DNA of 64,000 nucleotides, taken from the NCBI GenBank assembly GCA_963662155.1, contig OY759261.1:44167056-44231055 (forward strand). The letters run 5' to 3'. Of the stretch, positions 1-9,742 are shown in pieces. The DNA is from Lamellibrachia columna (taxonomy: Eukaryota > Annelida > Polychaeta > Sabellida > Siboglinidae). Under the pieces are notes generated by a model, which saw nothing but the letters and a program-made list of their open reading frames with translations, was not told the origin of the DNA and ran no database searches. Position 1 is the first letter of the stretch. Each line of letters opens with the position of its first letter. The position numbers were made by a program, and so were the translations under genes.

Positions 1-307
1 CCACAATTGCCCTTCGTAGCATCTTCAAACATTTTATTTACCGCCCATCTCTCCTTTCATTCATCCCCTCCCACTAACCCCTACATTGACCGCCGTTCGT
101 CTACCTCTGCAAGAATATTCATCCATTACTGGCCACCTGCATCTCCATCCACATCCGTTCGTTGACTCTTCATCCATCAATGCCCTCCACCCCCAATCTT
201 CACATACGTCTGACTGCACGAAGTGGCGAAATAACGATTTAGCAAAACAACCTTTTCCTTTAACTGTGTGAAATTTTGTGTGTGTTTTTTTTAACTACGT
301 ATGCGTT
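1..307. other. intergenic, pyrimidine-rich, no gene seen
   Basis: C/T-rich unique-looking sequence. A 61-codon open frame at 86-271 has no recognisable domain and I do not regard it as a gene. Confidence 0.4.
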
Positions 308-1335
308 TTTGTCACATATGTAAAGCTGTTTGCCAAGGATGTAACACATTCACTATGCAACGCGTTTAGCTGTTCTTCCCGTAAAATACACGGTCAACTT
401 AATTAGGTCAAATCTCAACTTAATTAAGGCAAATGATTATAATGTATATAACACTTGGTATTACTCATTATCTACTCTGTCTACATACTTGATTTTATTA
501 CTGTACATACTGCATGGTTGAATGTGATTTAAAGTATGTTTTTATGCTATCTCCTCAGTGTAAGACGTATTTCCATTTTTTTTTTTTTACAATAAAGTTA
601 TTATAATTATATTATTATTATTATGTCAAATGAACTAGGTCAAATGGCAACATTAATTAGGTCAAATATCATATGATTTGAAGTCAAAACACAAACTTTT
701 CGAAATATAATGGAGCGTTTAGGGTGGCGCCCTCGTATCCGTTTCGCTACCCCCTAAACCTAACCCTACCCTAACCCAACCCCTCCTATCGCTACCCTCG
801 AGTTCTAACCCTACCCTAACCCTGACCCCTTCCTAGCGAAACGGACGTTGGAGCCTGCACCAGACACTGACAGCTATTGCGTCATGGGGAACCGTGTCTA
901 CTGCAAGGCATGTGCTTTTCCTGCAGCTAGATTTTTACTTCCCATTACGTAAGCGATTTCTTGACGACTGCACTCTCGTCTGGCGTATTTATCTCGCTCC
1001 AGGAGTAATCCTTGTGCAAACTGGATCTTTTGAAATTAATGAGCAGTGACGTTTTTTCTATACCAGCTATCATGTACTTAGTAACAATGTATCAAATGTC
1101 ATTAACTAACCAAATTACGGACACATATGAATGTAGGGGCAATGTATGGAGTTGCTCTTAGGGACAGTCAGACGGAGGTAAATGGTGGAAGTGGTGACCA
1201 GTAATGGAAAAAAAGGTCAACGGATGGTACATGCTGTGGAGACAGCGCTGTGTATGCCATTGGAAGAATAGCTAAACGCGTTACTACATAGTGAATGTGT
1301 TACACACTTATAAAACAGCGTTACATGTGTGACAA
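308..1335. mobile_element. non-autonomous inverted-repeat element
   Basis: Sequence at about 308-379 is the reverse complement of about 1261-1335 with few mismatches and one small gap. Both arms carry the core GTAACACATTCACTATG and CGCGTTTAGCT. The arms bracket about 880 bp holding a T-run followed by AATAAA and an ATT-rich tail near 577-625 (like a LINE 3' end), two telomere-like blocks, and AATTAGGTCAAAT motifs. There is no transposase frame. I infer a foldback or MITE-like element; an old inverted duplication is the alternative. I could not define a target-site duplication. Confidence 0.55.
739..844. repeat. telomere-like CCCTAA blocks inside a short inverted repeat
   Basis: Two clusters of degenerate CCCTAA/CCCTA units lie at 751-784 and 804-828. 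They are bracketed by an exact 11-bp inverted repeat: CCGTTTCGCTA at 739-749 and TAGCGAAACGG at 834-844. This may be an interstitial telomeric relic or a simple C-rich repeat evolved within the element. Confidence 0.55.
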
Positions 1336-2610
1336 ACCGAATTAGCTAAGATTGGTAAAATGTCACGCAGTTAAATAAAAATGCACAAAAATGTCACAAC
1401 AAAAGAAAATAACAGGTCACGCAGTTAAAGAAAATGACTGCGAAATGTCTCGCAGTTAAAGAAAATACCAATTGTCTCATCGTGTGTGTCTACCGGCGGG
1501 AGTATACACATTTTAAAAGCATGCAACAATGTTTCCATTCACGAGACTACCAATGAAACACGAATACTAAAATAGTTGCTGATGTCATTGCAGTCGTTGC
1601 GCATTCTTTTTTATTTTTCTTTCATACACCCAGTCAAGAAAATTACAGCCTAATTTAATCTCTTTGACAAATTCGCAATTAACTCTGAATTAAGTGCTCG
1701 CTTAACAGTAGGTATTACAGGATAGTTCACAGTCGTGTTACCCAGGTGTCTAAAAAGGCCTGCAGTAACTATTCCAGTCACTAGCCTGAGAACACATCCT
1801 AGAGTATCGTAGCACTAACAAGACAACTTGGTTCACCAAAGGTTTAAAACGTGCTGGGGTCACGAAAAAGAGGCTGTATACAGCATTTGTTATATCTATA
1901 TATTCTGAATCTGCGCATATGTACAAAACTTATAAAAGCAAATTAACAATTATATTAAGACCCACTAAAACAGCACTACAGAAAAACAATGTTAAAGGTA
2001 CCTGGAATTGGATTTAATTTTTTGTTGTTGGTACAAATGGTGGTCCAAATCTAGCAAAACATATTTCATTGTCTGATAAGGATGTGTATATTTAATGCAA
2101 TCAACGAAGAGCATGCAAAATACAAATACAACATGTGATAAACTAATATTTAGGTTTCAAGAATGGTGTGTGTAGTAGCTAAAAGGTTGATTCCATAGAT
2201 ACAGTAGAACCAGTTACAAAAAAGCACCCGTTGGAAACAGCCACCCCTTAAACCCCGTGTTTTTGTCAGATCTACGCATTTGTACATCTCACCAGCCTCT
2301 GTAATCAGACCAGTTTATCTTGGTCACATGGGTGGCCTATTTAGAAGACTAATATGTATGTAGTTTTTTTCACCATCCATTTTTTTTTTACGCACACACA
2401 CACACACACACAGGGTAATTTAACAATAGTGTTGTTGAGATTTTTGTTTAGATTGCTCAAAGTGTACAGTAGAAAAAATATCTACGAAAAAACCTTTCAT
2501 ATGTTTATATTGTAGGTTAGCGATGTTAAACATTTGCTGTCATAGCATCATTACTTCAATACCGCAGGAAACCTAAGAACGATTTTATTTTCCAACAAAT
2601 ATTCACATAA
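1336..2610. other. intergenic, AT-rich, minor repeats
   Basis: No coding signal. Between 1360 and 1475 a short motif (GTCACGCAGTTAAA) recurs imperfectly three times. A short CA run lies near 2393-2412. Confidence 0.4.
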
Positions 2611-2815
2611 CTGCTTGATTATTTTTAACCAAACATGCCATAACTTTGTAAGAAAATTTAAAATTGTGTCAGTTTTAACAGGATGTCGGTTAAATTCCAG
2701 ACTTGTCAACATTTATTGTTTGGGTGACTGCTTTTATACTTCTAGTTGATAAGATACAAGGTGAATGGTTTAATTTCGATACGCCACCATAAAAGGGTAT
2801 CATATGACCAGATAC
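2611..2815 (+). repeat. dispersed repeat, copy 1
   Basis: About 205 bp that reappears in inverted orientation at 7911-8120. Shared blocks include GATACGCCACCATAAAAGGG, ACTTCTAGTTGATAAGATAC and CATGCCATAACTTTGTAAGA. There is no protein signature, so the family is unknown. Confidence 0.7.
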
Positions 2816-3420
2816 CCGGTGCGGCAATCTTTTATACATTCAATAAAAATGGTACAGCAAAAAATGACACATGGTTTAGAAAATGGTAGAGAAATGTCAT
2901 ACAGTTTAAAAAATTACAGACACAGGGCTAACGCCATGATGTTATGACGCTCGTATATACAGTTAGCAAATTAAAGTGTACCACAATTAACTAAGATTAG
3001 TCATACAATGCAAGTGTACCAAAACAAACATAAACTATAGATGCAGTTCTTACAACGATGCACGTTGTTACATCGATCGTAACAGCGCTAGCCGCACCCC
3101 GTTCGTTGCTAAGGCAACCGGAGTCCACAGTCCACGGTCCACTCGTTCGTCTATACTGATGTACTTACCTCGCCCAGTGTTTTAAAATAGCTCTCTGCTA
3201 TAGCGCGCCCCGACAGGCGTGGTATTACAATAATAATTCATAATCATATTATGTAATACTTGTAGTGATTTTGTTTATAATTATTACTATATTCTGACGA
3301 TTATGTTCATAATTAATTGTTTTGTACTTCTTGCATTGTTTGGTTTGTTATAACAAATATATTATAATCATACGCAGAGTTTGTTCTTTTCTTCACAGAA
3401 CCTAGCTTAGATAGATTTAA
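2816..3420. other. intergenic with an X-box-like palindrome
   Basis: No gene seen. 3061-3200 is noticeably more GC-rich than its surroundings and contains the motif listed at 3105. Confidence 0.35.
3105..3118. promoter_or_regulatory. RFX X-box-like motif
   Basis: GTTGCTAAGGCAAC is an imperfect palindrome of two GTTGCY half sites. It fits the RFX X-box consensus found upstream of ciliary genes. It sits in a small GC-rich island, but no downstream exon was recognised, so function is inference from the motif only. Confidence 0.35.
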
Positions 3421-3552
3421 GTGCAAATGACCGGCTTATCGTTAAATTTGTTCAGACTTGCATACGTCCAGTGCGCGAACCAACGCTTTAACAACAATGC
3501 TAATATCACTACAGAAAACCGTGTTATTTATCACGCGCATTTCCCGATTACC
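3421..3552 (+). repeat. direct repeat flanking satellite, left copy
   Basis: About 132 bp beginning GTGCAAATGACCGGCTTATC and ending in CACGCGCATTTCCCGATTACC. It is repeated in the same orientation at 4663-4794 and brackets the 42-bp satellite array, as an LTR pair or a duplicated satellite flank would. Confidence 0.7.
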
Positions 3553-4430
3553 TTAGCATACAGGTGAATGTGGTAAATACTTAGTTTCAATGCGTTAACA
3601 TGCAACTAAATGCGATAAATACTTAGTTAAAAAGCATTACCATACAGCTAAATGTGGTAATTCCTTAGTTAAACAGCAGTAACATACAGCTAAATATGGT
3701 AATTTCTTAGCTAAAAAACGTTAACACGCAGCTAAATGCGGTAATTACTTAGCTTAAAAGCGTTAACATACAACTAAATGTGGTAATTATTTAGGTAAAA
3801 AGCGCTAACATACAGCTAAATGTGGTCATTTATTAGCTAAACAGTTTTAACATATGTGGTAATTACTTAACTTAAAAGCGTTAACTTGCAACTAAATATG
3901 GTACTTATTTAGCTAAAAATGCTAATTACATAGCTAAAAGTTGTATTTGCTTAGCTTAAAACCGTTAACATGCAGGTAAATATGGTAAATAATTAGCGTA
4001 AAATCGCTAACATACAGCTAAATGTGGTAATTTCTTAGCTTAAAAGCGTTAACCTACAGCTAAATGCGGTATTTACTTAGCTAAACTCATTAACATGTAG
4101 CTGTATTTGGTACTTACTTAGCTTAAAAGCGTTAACGTACAACTAAAAGTGATATTTACTTTGCGAAAACAAACTTAACATAGAATATGGTATATACTTA
4201 GCTAAATAGCGTTAACATACAATTAAAAGTGATACTTAATATGCTAAAAGCGTTAGCACACAGACAAGCGTGGCAATTACGTAGCTAAACTGTGGTAAGA
4301 TACAAATAAAAGTGACATTTACTTAACATGTTAACAGGCAGATAAATGTGGTAAACACTTAGCTTAAAAGCATTACATACGTAACTAAGGGTGACATAAT
4401 ACATATAAAAGCGGTATTTTCTTAGACAAA
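3553..4430 (+). repeat. diverged satellite array, unit about 42 bp
   Basis: About twenty diverged units with a rough consensus of TAACATACAGCTAAATGTGG followed by TAATTACTTAGCTAAAAAGCG. Units differ by many substitutions and small indels, so the array is old. There is no open frame. Confidence 0.75.
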
Positions 4431-4662
4431 TCGGTACTCTTTCTCATTACTCGTGCTATGTATGATTCATACGATAACCAATACCCTAAATATGTTATAT
4501 GTACGCATACAGGTCAACTCGTTGATGCATACACAGCTGTTTTTATTATTTATGCAGACAGGACGTCACGTGGTCTACTCTTCTTAGAGAAACGACAAAA
4601 ATAACAATAATGAAACCCGATTTTCATCATAGCTGGCATCGAATAAATTACTGCATAGCATT

Positions 4663-4794
4663 GTGCAAATGACGGGCTTATCTTTCAACGTGTTTAGACT
4701 TGCATACATCCAGTGGGCGAACCAGCGCTTTAACTACAGCGCTAATATGACTACATATAGCCAGGTTATTTAAAACGCGCATTTCCCGAGTACC
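4663..4794 (+). repeat. direct repeat flanking satellite, right copy
   Basis: Matches 3421-3552 along its whole length, with shared GTGCAAATGACSGGCTTATC, CGAACCARCGCTTTAAC and CGCGCATTTCCCGA. Whether the pair are LTRs of a satellite-filled element or a duplicated flank is unresolved. Confidence 0.7.
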
Positions 4795-5170
4795 AAAATC
4801 CACTAGTCAGCTGTTAGTATCGCCTTAATGCGTCCTTTCGGGAACGCGGCAGAGCGGTGTCATATTACGGAATACAACACGAACGCATTCCTAATATGGT
4901 ATGTAGCCCGCTGCATTCCGCGAAACGGGAGCATATACCCTAACCGCAACGTCAACGGTATGTCCCGCGAGCATCTACCCATCTCCCACCAGATGGACAC
5001 ACGAGCCATTCATCCTACTTACCTCATTAATCAGTCACGATTTTTATGAAACTCATACGCATAACTTTTATGAAACTATAACCGACGAATCACAGCTCTT
5101 TACACCATTCACCGCTAACGTACTGAACCCTGATTGATTAGCTCTCTTATTCTTTGATACCGTACTCAAT
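4795..5170. other. intergenic, no gene supported
   Basis: A 73-codon open frame (4828-5049) has no recognisable feature. Fragments resembling the downstream 36-bp unit (AACCGCAACGTCAACGGTATG near 4940) suggest the tandem array extends here in decayed form. Confidence 0.35.
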
Positions 5171-5312
5171 AACCGCCACGTCAGCGATATGTGGGTTTTC
5201 CCTAAATAACCGTCACGTTAGTGATAGGTGGGTTTTTCCCACTAACCGCTACGTCAGCGATATGTGGGTTTTTCCCACTAACCGCTACGTCAGCGATATG
5301 TGGGTTTTTCCC
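5171..5312 (+). repeat. 36-bp tandem repeat, about 4 copies
   Basis: Unit AACCGCTACGTCAGCGATAT followed by GTGGGTTTTTCCCACT. The last two copies are nearly identical and the first two are diverged. The frame through it (5154-5339) is a consequence of 36 being a multiple of three. Confidence 0.9.
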
Positions 5313-5535
5313 GAAATTGAAATAAAAAATAAAAAATAAAAATAAAAATAAAAATAAAAATAAAAATAAAAATTAAAATAAAAATTAAAATTAAAATTAA
5401 AATTAAAATAAAAATAAAAATAAAAATTAAAATTAAAATTAAAATTAAAATTAAAAATTTAAATTTAAATTTAAATTAAAATTAAAATTAAAAGAACATT
5501 GAAATTAAAATTTAAAATAAAAATTAAAATATGTC
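5313..5535 (+). repeat. A-rich AAAAT / AAATT low-complexity tract
   Basis: Runs of AAAAT shift to AAATT and TTTAAA units. It may have grown from a retrotransposon poly-A tail, but no element is recognisable upstream. Confidence 0.85.
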
Positions 5536-5895
5536 TATTTTTAGAAAATTAAAATTAACCAATGTCTATTTTTAGCTACCGTCTATTTTTAGCTACCACA
5601 AAAATCGACCCACAATTGCGTATCATAAACCCCTTACCTACTACTCGCCGCTACACATTCCTGACAGACGGATATAACAGTGTCACCGTATGCGTTGGGT
5701 CGGGGACTAGCATATCGAAATAAAAAGGGTCAAACACAAAGCATTCTTTGATAGTACACATAATTGTATAATTTGCAATATTAAATTTGAACTTGATACG
5801 ATGCTATTTTTTATTGCAAAATTACACATTGTTCTTCCATTAAAAAGTGTATCATGATAATAATAATTTATATACCTGAATGACCGACATAATTT

Positions 5896-6616
5896 GGTAC
5901 GTTGTCCATGTTGTATAAATCGTTTATCCAAAGTGTTTTGACGTTTTCTTTTATTTGTTGGTTTTCGAACGTCAGACAAAAGGACAAGAATAATCTGCAG
6001 CGAATTGTAAACATCAGCAACAAAGTGACTGGCACGAAACAATCCACTCTCACTGTTCTACACGAAAAGCAGGCATTGCGGAAAGCCGCTCGCATTCTGG
6101 CTGACAACAAGCATATGTTGCATGAGGAATACGTCCTTGTGCCGTCGTCTAGACGGTTTAGAACTGTTACGTGCTAAACAAATAGAAAACGGCTATCGTT
6201 TATTCCTATGTCTGTTCGACTTTTAAATGACTCTTCTCTCTAACGCTGCATCTGAACCAGTCTTCAGTGCTTGAAGCTATACTGCTGCTATTTATTATAT
6301 GTCTGTATGTGTGTGCGGGCGCGAATGCATGTGTGTGCGTGTTTTTAGCAATGTTTATATGTGTGTTTTTTACTACATTACACTATGATGCTATTTTATC
6401 TGTGATGCGACGAACACAATTAGGTTTATCATTATTATGTTTTAGAAACCGCTTGTAATTTATATATTTTATTTTATGAACGCTGCACACAAATTTTCCT
6501 CCATGAGAAAATAAAGTATTGTTGTATTGTATTGTATTGTATTGTATTGTATTGTATTGTATTGTATTGTATTGTATTGTATTGTATTGTATTGTATTGT
6601 ATTGTGTTGTATTGTA
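5896..6616 (+). mobile_element. L2-like LINE 3' fragment with ATTGT tail
   Basis: The frame at 5902-6174 encodes the conserved C-terminal segment of L2-type reverse transcriptases: FIQSVLTFSFICWF, then LQRIVNISNKVTG, then LRKAARILADNKHML and LVPSSRRFR. After an in-frame TAA the similarity continues (SFIPMSVRLLND) to about 6240. A 3' non-coding part ends in ATAAAGT and the pentanucleotide array. The copy is 5'-truncated and dead. Confidence 0.75.
6521..6616 (+). repeat. ATTGT pentanucleotide microsatellite
   Basis: About 19 nearly pure ATTGT units directly at the 3' end of the L2-like fragment, where such elements carry short tandem tails. The antisense and sense frames through it (Tyr-Asn-Thr-Ile-Gln or Cys-Ile-Val-Leu-Tyr repeats) are artefacts. 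Confidence 0.95.
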
Positions 6617-7319
6617 AGTCGAATAATGACATGCGTAAATGTATCCCTCGATGTTGTGCCGTGTGCATCCAATACTCACTTATTGTTGGATCCCACTCAG
6701 CAATAACAAATCGTCGGATAAAGTATTTTTGTATTCTGTTAAAAACCATTAATCATTATTGTAGGTACGATGTATTACTTGGAGTAATTATTTTTATCTA
6801 GTCACAACTATCGACTTCATCACGAACTGAATTCTGGAAAGAATAATTCTTCTTCTGCTCGCCAGTTGGCATGCAGGCCGTACCATTCGTGGATGAGTCG
6901 GTATCCCTCTCGTTATTCATGATTGGAGTTGTCTTTCTGAGCAGTTGAGTTGCCGGACGGAGGGAGAGATTGTCAAAATTCAATAGATTGCACACCTAAA
7001 GCACGTCACTTTTAAAATATATGAAAAAAAAGGTTATAAAATATGTTGTCACTAGGAGGCAATTCTTGGGATAAATGGCCAAGGTATTACGTTTGTGATC
7101 ACTTGAAGCAGCCCTTGAGGAAAATATAGGTCAAGTTATTAAATATTTGGTTACAAGGAGGCACTTCTTCGGATGAATATAGGCCAGGGTATTATGTTTG
7201 TGATCGCTAGGGGCGTTTTTTAAATAAGCATAACTTAAATTGATTCTTTTGTGATTGTTGGGGGCAATCAATGGTAGAACTGGGCGGGTGAGTGCATATT
7301 TATTATTTCGTTGCATAAT
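6617..7319. other. intergenic, no gene seen
   Basis: Loosely repeated phrases such as ATTATGTTTGTGATCGCTAG and GGAGGCACTTCTT recur two or three times at about 55-110 bp spacing (7050-7260), pointing to a decayed tandem repeat. Confidence 0.35.
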
Positions 7320-7490
7320 GTGCATTCACAACCGGAAATAAGACATTTGCGGCAATTGACGTTTAAACGAACATTAGTTCATACACTATCCGCCATAGGT
7401 ACAATTCGTACCAAAACTATCCACAAGGAGCGCTAAGGTAGTATCGTCACTATCCACCAGGTGGCGCTACCACATGAAGTCACAGCAAGC
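7320..7490 (+). repeat. dispersed repeat with CTCF-like motif, copy 1
   Basis: Shares the order GTGCAT, ACCGGAAA, ATTGACG, ACTATCCRCY, ACTATCCACCAGG and GGTGGCGCYACC with 17185-17405. It contains CCACCAGGTGGCGC at 7454-7467. No coding content; probably a short non-autonomous element. Confidence 0.5.
7454..7467 (+). promoter_or_regulatory. CTCF-like motif
   Basis: CCACCAGGTGGCGC fits the bilaterian CTCF core consensus (CCASYAGRKGGCRS). Binding is untested. It lies in a repeat whose second copy also holds such a motif. Confidence 0.4.
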
Positions 7491-7504
7491 CATCGTCTAC
7501 TACT

Positions 7505-7545
7505 GGGGTAAGACCACAGTTGACCTTCCTGTTTATTGTTCCTGT
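7505..7545 (+). repeat. 41-bp direct repeat, copy 1
   Basis: GGGGTAAGACCACAGTTGAC followed by CTTCCTGTTTATTG recurs at about 8435-8470. Its boundary suggests two insertions of one short element, or a 930-bp segmental duplication that has otherwise diverged. Confidence 0.6.
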
Positions 7546-7910
7546 TTATCCCTAGCTAACCATAACTCTGAAGTGGTTTACATAAGATATAATCATTCCC
7601 ATAGGCACAGGTTGATAGGAAAAGTGAACAGTTTGCTTGGAAAAGGCAGACAGCAGTAGCAATCACGAACATCATGGTACAGATCGGATGCCAAAATGGA
7701 ACGTTTGCGAAAATTAGGGGTTATGACACAAGTATGTGACGGAACAGGTAGTCATTTTGGACTAAAGCGGTCATTGGTGATATTTGTGTTGTGGCCCAGT
7801 GCGTTAGCAACATTGTGTAACAAATTTGGACAGAATAGTTGTATTTTGGTTGTGTCACACCCACTGGAAGCACTGCGTAGATCAGCATTTTCAAATCTGG
7901 CCGCGACTGG

Positions 7911-8120
7911 CATCTGGTCATGTGATACCCTTTTATGGTGGCGTATCGAAATCAAGCCGTTCGCCTTGTATCTTATCAACTAGAAGTATGAAAGCAGTCA
8001 CATAAACAATAAAATTTGACAAACCTGACACATTGGAATTTACCCTAAATCCTGTTAAATGTGAAAAATGTCAAATTTTCTTACAAAGTTATGCCATGTT
8101 TGGTTTAAAATCAAGCAATT
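7911..8120 (-). repeat. dispersed repeat, copy 2 (inverted)
   Basis: Reverse-complement match to 2611-2815 with scattered substitutions and small gaps. The frame at 7696-7983 overlaps it and is not considered a gene. Confidence 0.7.
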
Positions 8121-8434
8121 ATATCAATACTAATTTTAAAATAAACTCATTAGTATATTCAAAGGGACAGTAAGCAGGCTTCATTGGTTCGCAGTGCTAT
8201 GTAAATCTAGTGTACATGATCTATGATTTATCAAGTGTCAAAATCGACCTATAATTAAATTATGTGACTGGTTTTCAGCTAATAATACCGGCAAAGCATT
8301 GTTTAGACTTGGCTGTCAAACAAATAATAATGACTTGACAAGCAGGAGTGTTCCATAATGTGTCTACATATACACTGTGCCGCAACTTGATGTAAAATTT
8401 GACACTTTCTCAAACAAAAAAATTCACTATTTGG

Positions 8435-8470
8435 GGTAAGACCACAGTTGACCTTCCTGTTTATTGTTTC
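8435..8470 (+). repeat. 41-bp direct repeat, copy 2
   Basis: Second copy of the motif at 7505-7545, also preceded by CTACT/CTATTTGGGG. Confidence 0.6.
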
Positions 8471-8689
8471 ACATGAATGTAGGGCGTATTAATTTGCGAT
8501 ATGTGAATTTAAAGAATTCATACGATGTGACATAAGTGCAATTGAGCAGGCATATTCACAGGTTTGTTTGTAGAAGCTATTGGCTGTGAAAGGTGCATTT
8601 TTTTGAGAGTTTAACAGGCGGAGGGATTTATGGGAATTTTTCTGCTATGGGCCACGTGGGCGCATGAATACATGGCTAATTTTGTCAAA

Positions 8690-8860
8690 ATTGATGGGCA
8701 TCGCACGTCGGGGCGTTTTAAAAGAGCTGAAGGTATGTAATTTTGATAAAATTTGGTCAGCATGTCAATGTGATGATGGCAGTTGCTGTGAAAAAGTTTC
8801 AGAATTTTTAGTGGTCACGTTTTCTTATAATCAGACAAAACGTTAACATGGCCACCAATT
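8690..8860 (+). repeat. dispersed repeat shared with 33379-33545, copy 1
   Basis: About 170 bp matches 33379-33545 in reverse complement: AGCTGAAGGTATGTAATTTT, TTTCAGAATTTTTAGTGG and AGACAAAACGTTAACATGGCC all have close partners there. The neighbouring frame reads like a short exon (ending RFKRAEG) running into GTATGT, so a retro-copied or transposon exon is possible. Confidence 0.6.
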
Positions 8861-9039
8861 CTCAACTGTGGTCTGACTCCTACCGCCATGTCACTCGGAG
8901 TCCCAACGTCGCTATTGCCGTAAATCGGCGCTAATTCGTGAGCCTACAGACGAATGATACTAGTAACATTGCGTGCGTATTTGAAACAACGTCAACAAAC
9001 CATATCGTTCCGCATCTACCACCTTGTCAAGGCGTGTGC

Positions 9040-9328
<289 letters not shown>

Positions 9329-9510
9329 TTTATTACGGCGACTGGTATTCATTGATGCAAGAATTTTCGTGCAGCATCAATCGTCAAAACATCAAATCAT
9401 GGTTGAGTTTTGTCGGATGATGGATTTCCAAATAAGGGTTTGTTCGAAACTCAATAACTTACATTTGGACGGAAATAAATAAACGAAACAACAGTTTCTG
9501 GAAGTCTAAT

Positions 9511-9516
9511 TTTATT
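9511..9516 (-). terminator. polyadenylation signal AATAAA
   Basis: TTTATT on the plus strand gives AATAAA about 230 nt after the stop codon of the secreted-protein gene, a reasonable 3' UTR length. Confidence 0.45.
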
Positions 9517-9742
9517 GTTTGAAACATGTCAATGTCATATCAAGTGGCGACTTAACAGTCAAATTGTTAATGTACTTGCTACGGTTATTTACTGTTCTAT
9601 GTTTGTGATTAGTTTTACCAAACATTTTATTATTTATGGTGCGTTTATTGCTTCCCTTTTGTTGTTAAGATTATTTCTTATTCTGCTGTTAATACGTCGG
9701 CTGTTCCAGACGTATACAGATATGGTCCCTCGTGAAAACGGA

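Noticed and set aside
6383..6801. Five overlapping frames with Tyr-Asn-Thr-Ile-Gln or Cys-Ile-Val-Leu-Tyr repeats
   Set aside because: Translations of the ATTGT microsatellite.
7696..7983. 95-codon frame
   Set aside because: Largely within a dispersed repeat that also occurs non-coding at 2611-2815.
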